From: Berghia stephanieae
Taxonomy: Eukaryota > Mollusca > Gastropoda > Nudibranchia > Aeolidiidae
DNA length: 64,000 nucleotides
NCBI GenBank assembly: GCA_034508935.3
Contig: CM067448.1
Span: forward strand, 1,360,418 to 1,424,417
Direction: 5' to 3'
Shown piece after piece: positions 20,985 through 34,105 of the stretch. The position numbers and the translations under genes were made by a program. How positions within the stretch are numbered: position 1 is the first letter of the stretch; every line of letters begins with the position of its first letter. The notes beneath the pieces were generated by a model. The model saw only the letters and a list, made by a program, of their open reading frames with translations. It was not told the DNA's origin and did no database searches.

Positions 20985-22490
20985 TGTGTTGATGTCAATG
21001 GGATGTGTGTGTGTCAATGGGATGTGTGTGTGTCAATGTGATGTGTGTGTGTCAATGGGATGTGTGTGTGTCAATGGGATGTGTGTGTGTCAATGGGATG
21101 TGTGTGTGTCAATGGGATGTGTGTGTGTCAATGGGATGTGTGTGTGTCAATGGGTTTTGTGTCAATGGGATGTGTGTGTGTCAATGGGATGTGTGTGTGT
21201 CAATGGGATGGTGTGTGTGTCAATGGGATGTGTGTGTGTGTCAATGGGATGTGTGTGTGTGTCAATGGGATGTGTGTGTGTCAATGGGATGTGTGTCAAT
21301 GGGATGTGTGTGTGTCAATGGGATGTGTGTGTGTGTCAATGGGATGTGTGTGTGTGTCAATGGGATGTGTGTGTGGTGTCAATGGGATGTGTGTGTGTCA
21401 ATGGGATGTGTGTGTGTGTCAATGGGATGTGTGTGTGTCAATGGTGATGTGTGTGGTGTCAATGGGATGTGTGTGTGTCAATGGGATGTGTGTCAATGGG
21501 ATGTGTGTGTGTCAATGGGATTGTGTGTGTGTGTCAATGGGATGTGTGTGTGTGTCAATGGGGATGTGTGTGTGTGTCAATGGGATGTGTGTGTGTCAAT
21601 GGGATGTGTGTGTGTCAATGGGATGTGTGTGTGTGTCAATGGGATGTGTTGTGTCAATGGGATGTGTGTGTGTCAATGGGATGTGTGTGTCAATGGGATG
21701 TTGTGTGTCATGGATGTGTGTGTGTCAATGGGATGTGTGTGTGTCAATGGGATTGTAATGTGTGTGGTCAATGGGATGTGTGTGTGTCAATGGGATGTGT
21801 GTGTTCAATGGGATGTTGTGTGTCAATGGATGTGTGTCAATGGGATGTGTGTGTGGTCAATGGGATGTGTGTGTCATGGTTTGTTCAATGGGATGTGTGT
21901 GTGTCAATGGGATGTGTGTGTGTCAATGGGATGTGTGTGTGTGTCAATGGATGTGGTGTGTCAATGATGTGTGTGTGTCAATGGGATGTGTGTGTGTCAA
22001 TGGGATGTGTGTGTGTCAATGGGATGTGTGTTGTCAATGGGATTGTGTGTGTCAATGGGATGTGTGTGTGTCAATGGGATGTGTGTGTGTCAATGGATGT
22101 GTGTTGTGTCAATGGGATGTGTGTGTGTCAATGGGATGTGTGTGTGTGTCAATGGGATGTGTGTGTGTGTCAATGGGATGTGTGTGTGTCAATGGGATGT
22201 GTGTTGTGTTGTCAATGGGATGTGTGTGTGTTCAATGGGATTTGTGTCAATGGGATGTGTGTGTGTCAATGGGATGTGGTTGGTTTCAATGGGATGTGTG
22301 TCGATGTGGTTTGTGTCAATGGGATTTGTGTGGCTATGTGATTTATGTGTCAATGGGATGTGTGGTCTATGTGATTTATGTGTCAATGGGATGGATGTCG
22401 AAGTGGTTTGTGTCAATGGGATTTGTGGCTATGTGATTTGTGTGTCAATGGATGGATGTCGAAGTGGTTTGTGTCAATGGGATTTCAGAT
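20985..22490. repeat. 19-bp GTCAATGGGATGTGTGTGT minisatellite
   Basis: About 75 units of 19-21 bp; the TG run within the unit varies in length. The right end (22260-22490) decays into variants with GTGATTTATGTG and TCGAAGTGGTTTG. Cys/Val/Met-rich frames over it are artefacts of a stop-free unit. Confidence 0.95.
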
Positions 22491-23124
22491 TCAATTGTCT
22501 ATCTGTGATATGGAATTCAGATTGAAGTCATTAGGTCTAGTTATTTTTCACTCATGCAACATTGAAATATGAATTTAGATAAATTTATTGAAAATTTTAA
22601 AAAGGAATACGTCACCCTTTGTCTAGTCTTAGATCTTATGGGTTTGTATTTTATTTTAATGGCTGACAAAATCAGAACTTTAAAGTAAAATGCATTTAGT
22701 CCATTTTTTAATTATATTATTTTCTCTCCCTATTTATTGAAAAATAATATATTTTTGACTGATTGAAATGTTATTCAGCTTTTAGACTACTATCTACTAT
22801 TTGTTGTGTGGAGTCATGGGAATTTGTTTGATTGATAATAATTTAGCAGACATTTTTCGTATCATTTGTATGGGTTGTAGACACAAAATGACACTTCGGA
22901 AAAGTTCCAACTGATCAATATGTATATTTAAAAAGAAAATTATGGTTGACCCTAGCCATACAGCCTTAAAACTATACAAGTTAGAACTCGTCTGATGTTT
23001 TCGTCATATTTTCCGATGAATTTGTCATAAAGTTGCCAAGTTTCAATCTCTAATTCCACGTATTAAGTGAGATACAGCCACAAACCAGAATAAAGTAGAA
23101 AAAGCGTCCCATTAATTCAGAGTT
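22491..23124. other. Intergenic, no gene seen
   Basis: AT-rich sequence without recognisable coding or repeat content. Confidence 0.5.
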
Positions 23125-23285
23125 TGTTTTTGTCCCAGAATGACAGTTTTGTCCGATCTCTGGCAATAATCCTTGTGAGAGGCACAGTCAAATGTATACA
23201 TAATTATAGTTTTTTAGAACATATTTTTTCCCTTTGTATTGTAAATCATCTCTTTGTTATGTATTATTCTACCTTTTATTCTTTA
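23125..23285 (+). mobile_element. Diverged fragment of the SINE-like retroposon
   Basis: Shares CACAGTCAAATG, the TTTTTTCC...TTGTAAATCATCTCT block and TGTTATGTA with the full copy at 44-572; heavily diverged. Confidence 0.5.
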
Positions 23286-23329
23286 ATGCCCAAAAAAATG
23301 GCTTCTTCAAATTTCGGGCTGACCTTGTT

Positions 23330-25000
23330 TAGAATTTGTGAGTTGATTTGTGTCAAAGGTAAAAGTATTGGTTGTTTAAAGTGGAAGCGAGATGGATTTG
23401 TGACATGTGTGTTCTTGTCTATGATTTAAGGTTGATATCATTTGATTTGTTTTAAAGGTGAAAGTATTGGTTGTTTAAAGTGGAAGCGAGATGGATTTGT
23501 GACATGTGTGTTCTTGTCTATGATTTAAGGTTGATATCATTTGATTTGTGTCAAAGGTAAAAGTATTGGTTGTTTAAAGTGGAAGCGAGATGGATTTGTG
23601 ACATGTGTGTTCTTGTCTATGATTTAAGGTTGATATCATTTGATTTGTTTTAAAGGTGAAAGTATTGGTTTTTAAAGTGGAAGCGAGATGGATTTGTGAC
23701 ATGTGTGTTCTTGTCTATGATTTAAGGTTGATATCATTTGATTTGTGTCAAAGGTGAAAGTATTGGTTGTTTAAAGTGGAAGCGAGATGGATTTGTGACA
23801 TGTGTGTTCTTGTCTATGATTTAAGGTTGATTCATTGATTGTTTAAGGTGAAGTATTGTTGTTTAAAGTGAACGATGGATTTTACATGTGTTTTAAGGTG
23901 AAAGTTGATTTTGTTTTTTTAAAGTAAGTATTGGTTGTTTAAAGTGGAAGCGAGATGGATTTGTGACATGTGTGTTCTTGTCTATGATTTAAGGTTGATA
24001 TCATTTGATTTGTTTTAAAGGTGAAAGTATTGGTTGTTTAAAGTGGAAGCGAGATGGATTTGTGACATGTGTGTTCTTGTCTATGATTTAAGGTTGATAT
24101 CATTTGATTTGTTTTAAAGGTGAAAGTATTGGTTGTTTAAAGTGGAAGCGAGATGGATTTGTGACATGTGTGTTCTTGTCTATGATTTAAGGTTGATATC
24201 ATTTGATTTGTTTTAAAGGTGAAAGTATTGGTTGTTTAAAGTGGAGCGAGATGGATTTGTGACATGTGTGTTCTTGTCTATGATTTAAGGTTGATATCAT
24301 TTGATTTGTTTTAAAGGTGAAAGTATTGGTTGTTTAAAGTGGAAGCGAGATGGATTTGTGACATGTGTGTTCTTGTCTATGATTTAAGGTTGATATCATT
24401 TGATTTGTTTTAAAGGTGAAAGTATTGGTTGTTTAAAGTGGAAGCGAGATGGATTTGTGACATGTGTGTTCTTGTCTATGATTTAAGGTTGATATCATTT
24501 GATTTGTTTTAAAGGTAAAAGTATTGGTTGTTTAAAGTGGAAGCGAGATGGATTTGTGACATGTGTGTTCTTGTCTATGATTTAAGGTTGATATCATTTG
24601 ATTTGTTTTAAAGGTGAAAGTATTGGTTGTTTAAAGTGGAAGCGAGATGGATTTGTGACATGTGTGTTCTTGTCTATGATTTAAGGTTGATATCATTTGA
24701 TTTGTGTCAAAGGTGAAAGTATTGGTTGTTTAAAGTGGAAGCGAGATGGATTTGTGACATGTGTGTTCTTGTCTATGATTTAAGGTTGATTTCATTTGAT
24801 TTGTGACATGTGTGTTCTTGTCTATGATTTAAGGTTGATATCATTTGATTTGTGACATGTGTGTTCTTGTCTATGATTTAAGGTTGATATCATTTGATTT
24901 GTGACATGTGTGTTCTTGTCTATGATTTAAGGTTGATATCATTTGATTTGTGACATGTGTGTTCTTGTCTATGATTTAAGGTTGATATCATTTGATGAAG
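23330..25000. repeat. 99-bp satellite with a 49-bp derivative
   Basis: About 14-15 units of 99 bp containing AAAGTATTGGTTGTTTAAAG and GACATGTGTGTTCTTGTCTA. From about 24790 to 25000 the unit drops to 49 bp, as if the segment between two copies of a GATTTGTG-like sequence had been lost and the short form amplified. One stretch (23830-23935) is heavily corrupted. Confidence 0.95.
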
Positions 25001-25384
25001 AGAAGCCTTGGACAAAATATTGTGATAAATTGTGAAAAAAATTGTCAGGTTTTTTAACAATTTAGCAAAGGACATCCCTCAATGTTTAAAAACTATTTGG
25101 TGGAATGTACTCCTCTTATCACAATCCAGTGCTTGTGACTCGGTGGGATTTTAAAACTTATCTCTAGTCTAGCAAGATACGTTGCTCTTGGAATTGGAAT
25201 CTACTTCTGTTCCTGAGTCCTGTTCAACTCGTTCTCTTTTTCAATTAAAAAATTTTTTTCTTCCTTTGTTTTGGTTTCCTATATCTTTCACTACTCAAAA
25301 CGTATGGGTAATGATAGTGTTATCTGTACTCATCCTGTCCCAAGCCCAGATAGACTACAGAGGGGAAATGGCTCTCAGTACAAT
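25001..25384. other. Spacer between satellites, no gene
   Basis: Unique sequence; the small open frame here has no recognisable domain. Confidence 0.45.
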
Positions 25385-26250
25385 CAAAACAATGAAAATT
25401 CAATGCATTGAAGATTTAAATCATAACCAGTAATCCCTTTGACACCTGGGGTAAATAACATTCTAACAATACAACACATTGAAGATTTAAATCATAACCA
25501 GTAATCCCTTTGACACCTGGGGTAAATAACATTCTAACAATACAACACATTGAAGATTTAAATCATAACCAGTAATCCCTTTGACACCTGGGGTAGATAA
25601 CATTCTAACAATACAACACATTGAAGATTTAAATCATAACCAGTTATCCCTTTGACACCTGGGGTAAATAACATTCTAACAATACAACACATTGAAGATT
25701 TAAATCATAACCAGTTATCCCTTTGACACCTGGGGTAAATAACATTCTAACAATACAACACATTGAAGATTTAAATCATAACCAGTAATCCCTTTGACAC
25801 CTGATGTAAATAACATTCTAACAATACAACACATTGAAGATTTAAATCATAACCAGTAATCCCTTTGACACCTGGGGTAGATAACATTCTAACAATACAA
25901 CACATTGAAGATTTAAATCATAACCAGTAATCCCTTTGACACCTGGGGTAAATAACATTCTAACAATACAACACATTGAAGATTTAAATCATAACCAGTT
26001 ATCCCTTTGACACCTGGGGTAAATAACATTCTAACAATACAACACATTGAAGATTTAAATCATAACCAGTTATCCCTTTGACACCTGGGGTAAATAACAT
26101 TCTAACAATACAACACATTGAAGATTTAAATCATAACCAGTTATCCCTTTGACACCTGGGGTAAATAACATTCTAACAATACAACACATTGAAGATTTAA
26201 ATCATAACCAGTTATCCCTTTGACACCTGGGGTAAATAACATTCTAACAT
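25385..26250. repeat. 71-bp satellite
   Basis: About 12 near-identical 71-bp units containing CACATTGAAGATTTAAATC and CCCTTTGACACCTGGGGTAA. Variants (AGTAATCCC or AGTTATCCC; GTAAATA or GTAGATA) come in blocks, as expected from unequal exchange. Confidence 0.95.
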
Positions 26251-26904
26251 GGTTGTGACTTGTCTAATTGAAATCAGTGGTCTGTGCTTGCGTGAAGCCT
26301 AATCAAGCCCCCAATTTCACCATTGTGGAAACTCTGTAATAATGAAATGATTTCATTGGACAATAGCCTTATTCAAGGGCTGCACTGTGATTACTTATAT
26401 GACCTTAGATTGTTATGAATGGTCACAGACTACAGTCTTGACTATCAACATCAATGTACCTGCTTGAGGGTATTTTTGTAAAGCTACCAACCATCCCCCT
26501 TTTTCTGTTAGGTTTAGCAGCTCTGGTATCAGGTATAATTTGTCAACATGCACACACGCACACACACACAGACACACACGCACACACACACAGATTTAAT
26601 CCCGGTGGGTAGATGCCTGTTGTTGTGATGTTTTTTCTTTTTTTTTTTAATTAAATTTTTTAATTTGTTTTTAGAATTGTTTTGATTGTCTTTTAAATGA
26701 AATATGAAATGGAGGGTTTTTGTTAGTTTTTTGTTTTAGATATTTGTCATAATTATCATTAATTAATAATATTGTTATTTATTTACTCCTACATTTGTGT
26801 CTGTTTTCAGTTTTGGCAGGTTGTCATGACAATTGGGTGTTACAGATGTGTTGACATTGTGATAGAAATCATAATGAAGTGCTTGTATTTCTATACAGTC
26901 TCAT
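26251..26904. other. Intergenic, with a CA repeat
   Basis: CA-rich patch at 26548-26593; otherwise AT-rich sequence with no gene. Confidence 0.5.
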
Positions 26905-27460
26905 TCACTCACTCTATGCTCTCCGGGCCTGCTGGTACTTGAGGTGATGCAAAGGATCTCCAACTGGTCCTGTCAGCAGCTATTCTTGTGGCCATCTCGA
27001 GGGACAGACCTCTCTGCTTTAGGTCCCTCTCTACGGTACATCTCCAAGTGTCCTTTGGGCGACCACGCTTCCTTTTTCCTTAGAGTGTCCATCGCAGAGC
27101 CTTCCTTATCAGTGTTTCATCAGGTCTACGACAGACATGCCCCAACCATTGCCTTCTTCTCCTTTTAATGAAACTCTCCAGAGACTCCACTTCAGCTCTC
27201 GCTCTCAGGTCCTCATTTGAGATTGTGTTTGGCCAGAATATCTTGAAGATTCGTCGCAAACATTTGTTTTTGAATACTTCAAGTTTCTGGATGATATTCT
27301 CTGTGATCTTTCTACACTCTGATTCATAGAGCAAAACGCTCAAGACATCACTTTTAAAAATGTTGATTTTCGTGCTGGAATAGAATCCCGTTGCTCCCCA
27401 AATTTGTTTGAGGGAAGCGAATGTCTGGTTTGCCTTACTGATTCTGGTTTCCATTGACTG
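26905..27460 (-). pseudogene. RTE-like LINE 3' fragment
   Basis: On the minus strand it encodes the end of a reverse transcriptase: ISKANQTFASLKQIWGATGF, then LSVLLYESECRKITENIIQK, LRRIFKIFWPNTISNEDLRA and RRRRQWLGHVCRRPDETLIR. After a frameshift near 27075 the frame continues with matches to the usual RGRPKxTWRR tail and ends SFASPQVPAGP. The 3' end is TGAGTGAATGAG. It is 5'-truncated and inactive; it resembles, but is not the same family as, the LINE at 36448. Confidence 0.75.
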
Positions 27461-27574
27461 ATATGATTACAAGTTCTTGTTCTAGTGTTGGATCGAATTC
27501 TCCTCACTTCATTGACTGTCTTAGGCTGTTGGATTCAAGTTCAATCCACATCCTTGATATCTCCACAATTTATT

Positions 27575-27725
27575 TGTCCTTTCTATATCTTATTCTGTCT
27601 TTGTTCTAAGATAAGACCATTTGGTTTTGTTTGGGCCCTGTCTGGAGTTAACATCTGCGAGGGAAGAGAGAGACAAATATTTCCTTTTTGTTAGAGATTA
27701 TTTTTCTTTGTAAATAATATATGTA
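27575..27725 (+). mobile_element. Diverged fragment of the SINE-like retroposon
   Basis: Shares TTCTGTCTTTGTTCT, TTTGGTTTTGT and the CTTTGTAAATAATAT block with the copy at 44-572. Confidence 0.5.
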
Positions 27726-27867
27726 TAGTATAATATTAATACGTATTTATTTACTAATTTCTTTGCTTGATGAAACCATCTGGGTGGAAATCTTATTGTG
27801 TTAGATACAGTGTCCGACTGTTGCTTTCATGTCAGACTCGTCATTGGGATGGATCAACTTGCGTTCC

Positions 27868-28832
27868 CTGTTGACATCCTTCCTCTGTGGTGTTTGTTGA
27901 CTTCCTTCCTCTGTGGTGTATGTTGACTTCCTTCCTCTGTAGTGTTTGTTGACTTCCTTCCTCTGTGGTGTATGTTGACTTCCTTCCTGTGTGGAGTATG
28001 TTGACTTCCTTCCTCTGTGGTGTTTGTTGACTTCCTTCCTCTGTGGTGTTTGTTGACTTCCTTCCTCTGTGGTGTATGTTGACATCCTTCCTGTGTGGTG
28101 TTTGTTGACATCCTTCCTCTGTGGTGTTTGTTGACTTCCTTCCTCTGTGGTGTATGTTGACTTCTTTCCTCTGTGGTGTTTGTTGACTTCCTTCCTCTGT
28201 GGTGTATGTTGACTTCCTTCCTCTGTGGTGTTTGTTGACTTCCTTCCTGTGTGGTGTTTGTTGACTTTCTTCCTCTGTGATGTATGTTAACTTCCTTCCT
28301 ATGTAGTGTTTGTTGACTTCCTTCCTCTGTGGTGTTTGTTGACTTCCTTCCTCTGTGGTATTTGTTGACTTCCTTCATCAGTGGTGTTTGTTGACTTCCT
28401 TCCTATATAGTGTTTGTTAACTTCCTTCCTCTGTGGTATTTGTTGACTTCCTTCCTCTGTAGTGTATGTTGACTTCCTTCCTCTGTGGTGTTTGTTGACT
28501 TCCTTCCTATGTAGTGTATGTTGACTTCCTTCCTCTGTGGTGTTTGTTGACTTCCTTCCTCTGTGGTGTATGTTGACTTCCTTCATCAGTGGTGTTTGTT
28601 GACTTCCTTCCTCTGTGGTGTTTGTTGACTTCCTTCCACTGTAGTGTATGTTGACCTCCTTCCACTGTAGTGTTTGTTGACTTCCTTCATCAGTGGTGTT
28701 TGTTGACTTCCTTCCTCTGTGGTGTTTGTTGACTTCCTTCCTATGTAGTGTTTGTTGACTTCCTTCCTCTTGGTGTTTGTTGACTTCCTTCCTCTGTGGT
28801 GTTTGTTGACTTCCTTCCTCTGTGGTGTTTCT
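27868..28832. repeat. 26-bp minisatellite
   Basis: About 37 units of 26 bp (TGTTGACTTCCTTCCTCTG plus TGGTGTT). The minus strand of the unit has no stop in any phase, and 26 is not a multiple of 3, so three frames stay open and give the same 26-residue cycle. No sign of a real gene. Confidence 0.95.
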
Positions 28833-29247
28833 GAGGATACATCTGGTATCCTCTTTCCCATATTCCCGTCCGTTGTCTAACTGAATTGACCACAGAGTTT
28901 CCCAAGCGCCATAACTCGCTCTAAACAAAACGCAGAACAGATCACACGTCCCTGTATTGTGAATGAAATGGAATGGAATTGTCTGTGGAAAAAAGTCTGA
29001 AGCGCAAGATTGATCAAGAGGACATGTTAAGTGTATGTAAGTGTGTGTGTGTGTTTGTGTGAGAAATACAAGCTGTGATGATGATGCGTCAAGCTGATGT
29101 TGAAGTCAATCCTTTTTACTGTTTGATGAACGCAGAGGTTGGATTGAACACATAATATGTGTGTGTAAAGATAGCACAAGTTGATGTTATTTGAATAATT
29201 CGTCATTGAATAAAATGTCATTGATTTACTGTATACATTGTACACAA

Positions 29248-29250
<3 letters not shown>
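28833..29250. other. Intergenic, no gene seen
   Basis: Unique sequence with a short GT run at about 29040-29060. Confidence 0.5.
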
Positions 29251-29335
<85 letters not shown>

Positions 29336-29373
29336 CCCCCCCCCCTCTCTACCTCTATCTATCTATCTATCTA

Positions 29374-29427
<54 letters not shown>
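29251..29427. repeat. CT, CTAT and CA microsatellites
   Basis: CT at 29251-29328, a C run, CTAT at about 29352-29376 and CA at about 29380-29425 in direct succession. Confidence 0.95.
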
Positions 29428-29429
<2 letters not shown>

Positions 29430-29703
29430 AGACATATATTGCACCGATGTATATTATGATGTTGGATATGTTCCCATGTTATTTCTTCTGTATTGTTTAT
29501 ACATTGAGTGGAGACAACTGAAGGCAATGTTACCTATAGAGAGATTGATGCTATAATATTTATTAAATAAATTATGTATTATATTATGAATCAAATTATG
29601 GCGTTGATTATTTACTTTGAAATCACGTTTTCCCCCGTCCTTCAATAACGTTGTTTCCTTTATTAAGTACATGTACTTATGTATTTATAATTTCATAACT
29701 ATT

Positions 29704-30345
<642 letters not shown>

Positions 30346-30353
30346 CCACCACT

Positions 30354-30880
30354 GGGTGGGGTTCCTGACCTCCCATAGTGGGCAGGGAGGTCCATATTGC
30401 GTCGTCTATCCCCTTATATCTGTTTTCCAACATGCTTTCTGTCTTTGTCTGGGAATGAGATTACACTTGGTTTTGTTCTGGCCCTGGCCGGAGTCCTGGC
30501 TGGGAGGGAAACAGTCAAATGCGTAGTTATTGTTTTGGGAGATGATATTTTTTTCCTTGTAAATCATCTCTCTGTTATGTATTGTTATATTTGTTATTTT
30601 AAATGTATAATGTAAGCATTTGAGTGCATTCCTCTTTGTTGGATTGTGTGCTTGTGTCCGGATGAGACTTATAGGTGATTCAAACTAAGTACATTAGACG
30701 TATGCTCTTGAAATCTACAACTGATCCCTATTTGTTCCCAGTTCCCCTTTGTCTTACTTTCTCTTGGGTGCTTTAATTGTAATTCTGGAACTTTTTACTA
30801 TCCCATTTCCTTCCTTTTTACTGGCGCTGATATGACCTAAATGTGTTGCAAGCGCCGTAAAACCCTTAAAAACCAAAATA
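30354..30880 (+). mobile_element. SINE-like retroposon, full-length copy
   Basis: About 90% similar by eye to the copy at 44-572 and full length, starting TGGGTGGGGTTCCTGACC and ending with the GGCGCT/AGCGCC hairpin and CCTTAAAAACC. It lies directly after the TAC array. Confidence 0.85.
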
Positions 30881-31181
30881 TCAAACATTCATGCGGACAG
30901 TGGTTAGATTTTCAAACGACGACAGCCCGTCAACCATCTCCGTTTCCACACACAACCTCATGCTCACAGGACTCAAACAGGGGCTGAACTAAAAATCCCC
31001 TCAACCCAGGCCCGTTGGTTTGGCACGTGACCAAAGGTCAAGGACAGCTCGAGATGCCATTCTGGGATGTGATAATCTCTGAGACCATGACATCCTGTCC
31101 AGTATCGGTCAAGGATTGCAATGCTTTCATGGGAGTTTGGAGGGTGGACATGGCTGAGGACTACCTACGGTGTGAGCTGGA
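30881..31181. other. Intergenic, no gene seen
   Basis: Unique sequence between the retroposon and the GAT array; no coding signal. Confidence 0.45.
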
Positions 31182-31381
31182 CATGATGATGATGATGGTG
31201 ACGATGATGATGGTGATGATGACGACGATGATGATGATGACGACACCGACGACGATGATGATGATGATGGTGACGATGATGTGATAATGATATCGATGAT
31301 GATGATGATGATGACGACGCCGACGACAACGATGATGATGATAATGATGTCGATGATGATGATGATGATGATGATGATATC

Positions 31382-31422
<41 letters not shown>

Positions 31423-31475
31423 CGACGCCGACGACAACGATGATGATGGTAATGATTAGATTATGATGATGATGG

Positions 31476-31503
<28 letters not shown>
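31182..31503. repeat. GAT/GAC trinucleotide array
   Basis: Compound array; a longer internal module (ATCGATGATGATG with GACGACGCCGACGAC) is itself repeated. Confidence 0.9.
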
Positions 31504-31506
<3 letters not shown>

Positions 31507-31621
31507 CAAGAAATAAAGACGTCACGATTTTTATATTTATTCTATTTTTTTTGCGACCAGATATGTACATAGCCATGAAACAAAATAATTTGACAATTCT
31601 TACAGACTGTTCTATCTCTCG

Positions 31622-31659
31622 CCCCCCCCCCCCCCCCCCCCCCCCCCGGTGCAAGAAAG

Positions 31660-31723
<64 letters not shown>
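31622..31723. repeat. Poly-C and GA repeat
   Basis: C run at 31622-31647, then GA repeat at 31657-31722. Confidence 0.95.
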
Positions 31724-31726
<3 letters not shown>

Positions 31727-32188
31727 TGATTACCAGTGGTCTAAGGGAAACAACTGGATAATTCTTTCTTCATCATTGATGTCAGAAGAGTTACCTGATA
31801 TTGAAAGTCAGCCCTTGAGAAATGGGGGTGTGACCAGAAGGTCGTCTTTGATTGGTTAGCCAGACTTTCTTGTCCGTCTATTATTACACAGCTAAAATGG
31901 AAAGGAAAAGCAAAAATATTTTTTAAATTTCAAAAACCAGAAACTTCCTTGTAAACTCTTATCAAATATAGCAGATTTGACCGAAGCCCGAGTTGCAACA
32001 TTGACAACACTTGAAATAACGACCAGATCTTACATCTGGTTGTAAAATTAAACGAAATCCGTCTGCAAATGGCTATAAAGTTCAAAGTTCAAGGCCACAA
32101 AAGAGTGAAACGAGGACATTTTTATAACTTGTTGATTTGAAACGTGTTTGTGTTGAAGAGATAGAAGCAATTCGTCGCTTAAAATAAC
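31724..32188 (+). promoter_or_regulatory. 5' flank of the ALDH8A1-like gene
   Basis: 465 bp between a GA repeat and the start codon; probably holds promoter and 5' UTR. A GATTGG (inverted CCAAT-type) motif lies near 31850. Nothing decisive can be named. Confidence 0.35.
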
Positions 32189-32358
32189 ATGACAGACCTA
32201 TTTCGTGTCAACAATTTCATCGATGGAGAATTTTGCTCGTCAGATGAATATTTGGATAGCTTCGATCCATCCTCTGGTGAAGTTTGGGCAAAGGTTTGCA
32301 ACAGCTCTGCTAAAGATGTTGATCGTGCGGTTCAAGCTGCAAAGAGAGCATTTCCAAG
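32189..32358 (+). CDS. ALDH8A1: ALDH8A1-like aldehyde dehydrogenase, coding exon 1
   Basis: Family role: NAD-dependent oxidation of 2-aminomuconate semialdehyde in the kynurenine branch of tryptophan breakdown, in the cytosol; earlier also described as a retinal dehydrogenase. Exon 1 encodes MTDLFRVNNFIDGEFCSSDE and on to AKRAFP, then splits a Ser codon (AG/T) at donor GTTTGA (32359). The ATG at 32189 fits the family N-terminus, and none upstream suits better. Eight coding exons are seen, giving about 404 of an expected 487 residues; the C-terminus lies beyond the window. Key residues assembled across exons: N152 (SPWN), E250 (SLELGGKN) and C284 (FINQGEVC). ALDH8A1 is preferred over ALDH9 or ALDH1 because of the stretches SKDQGK-like, PVGVAGLISPWNLPLYLL and IFGPVTCVVPF. 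Confidence 0.9.
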
Positions 32359-32892
32359 GTTTGATGACACTTCGAGTTTAGATTTAGAGTGACTGAACTA
32401 ACTTTACTTTTACGGCCTTACTTTTAAAGGGGTACAAAAATGTCATTAGCTTCGGGACGCCATTTAGGATTGAGATTTATATTTTCATCTAGAATCGTTG
32501 TTAATAACTGGAGTGAATTTTTAAGGGGAGGGGCGACACCTGAAACTATTTTCAAGAATAATGTCTATATCCAATATCTTTTTATATTGGGACATTGCCT
32601 ATGACCAATGGATTCGAACCATGCATAGAATTAAACGAATGAGAATACGTACGAAGCCTAAAAAGTGTCCACCAATGAAAGCATTCAGCGCCATTTTGTT
32701 GTTGGCTGAGAATGTAGTAATTACCATTCATTCGGTATCTATGTCAACATAACGACACAAGAAAAACAACAAACAATATCAAAATCCACAATAAAATGTT
32801 TCAGAACTGTTGCGTATATTTATGGCACAACGAAGCTGTCAAAAAATGAAGTTAGAGAATGTGTGTAATCATGTATTATAATAACCTGTAAT

Positions 32893-33535
32893 GTGTTTTC
32901 CAACCACCACATCATCTACTACTACAACCACCACCACAATATCATCACTAACACTACTACTACAACCACCAGCCCCACATCATTATCACTACCACTACCA
33001 CTACACCACCACCAGCACATCATCATCACTACCACTACTACAATCACCACAACCACATCGTCATCACTACCACTACTACTGCAACCACCACCACCATATC
33101 ATCATTACCACTACTACCACAACCACCACCACCACTACTACTACAACCACCACCACATCACTACCTCAACTACTACAACCACCACCACAATAGCATCACT
33201 ACCACTACTACTACAACCACCACAACCACATCGTCATCACGACCACTACTACTACAACCACCACCATATCATTACCATTGCCACTACTACTACAACCACC
33301 ACTACCACCATATCATTACCATTACCACTACTACTGCAACCACCACTACCACCATATCATCACCATTACAACTACTACTATAACCACCACAACCACATCA
33401 TCATCACTACCACTACTACTACAACCACCACCACATCATCATCACTATCACTACTACTACAACTACAACCACCACCACATTATCATCACTACCACTACTA
33501 CTACTGCAACCACCACCACCATATCATCATCATTG
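32893..33535. repeat. CAC/TAC/CAT compound microsatellite
   Basis: About 640 bp of CAC, TAC and CAT triplets, interrupted by a SINE and resuming at 33843-34105. Confidence 0.9.
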
Positions 33536-33550
33536 AAATATTTTTTTTTT

Positions 33551-33842
33551 AATTGAGCTTTATATAGTGCAATATCTACTAAATGTGCTCAAAGCGCTTT
33601 ACAAGGGGTCCCTGGTCAACATTTAACATGTAGGGCGGGACATGACGCCTGTTAGGCGATATTACAATTTTTCGGACAAAGACAACTCTGTTAACGGCCA
33701 GGTACTCATTTTACATCTGAGTACGGTGAGAGAATGTGAGTAAAGAGCCTTTTCCAAGGACTCAACTATGCGCCGAGCGCGAGGCTCGAACCCAGGACCT
33801 TCCGATCCGAAGCGAGTGTCATACTACTAGACCACATAGCCG
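33551..33842 (-). mobile_element. tRNA-derived SINE, copy 3
   Basis: Full-length copy: head GGCTATGTGGTCTAGTAG, B box GGGTTCGAGCC, tail GCACTATATAAAGCTCAATT followed by an A run (seen as T at 33539-33550). It split a microsatellite; CATCATT occurs on both flanks but is also the local repeat. Confidence 0.88.
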
Positions 33843-34105
33843 CATCATTACCACTACTACTACAAACACCACCACCACATCATCATCACGACCACTACTA
33901 CTACAACCACCACCACCACCATATCATTACCATTACCACTACTACTACAACCACCACCACATCATCATCATCACTACTACTACTACTACTACAACTACAA
34001 TCATCACCACCACCACATCATCATCACTATTACTACTACAACTACAACCACCACCAACACCACATCACCTCACTAACACTCAGTACTACAATCACTACCA
34101 TTAGG
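33843..34105. repeat. CAC/TAC/CAT microsatellite, right part
   Basis: Continuation of the array at 32893 after the SINE. Confidence 0.9.

Noticed and set aside
20985-22525. Cys/Val-rich repetitive frames that resemble a cysteine-rich repeat protein
   Set aside because: Produced by a 19-bp TG-rich minisatellite with indels in every frame.
27801-28928. Lys/Arg/His-rich repeat protein on the minus strand
   Set aside because: Three overlapping frames give the same 26-residue cycle from a 26-bp unit; no gene signals.
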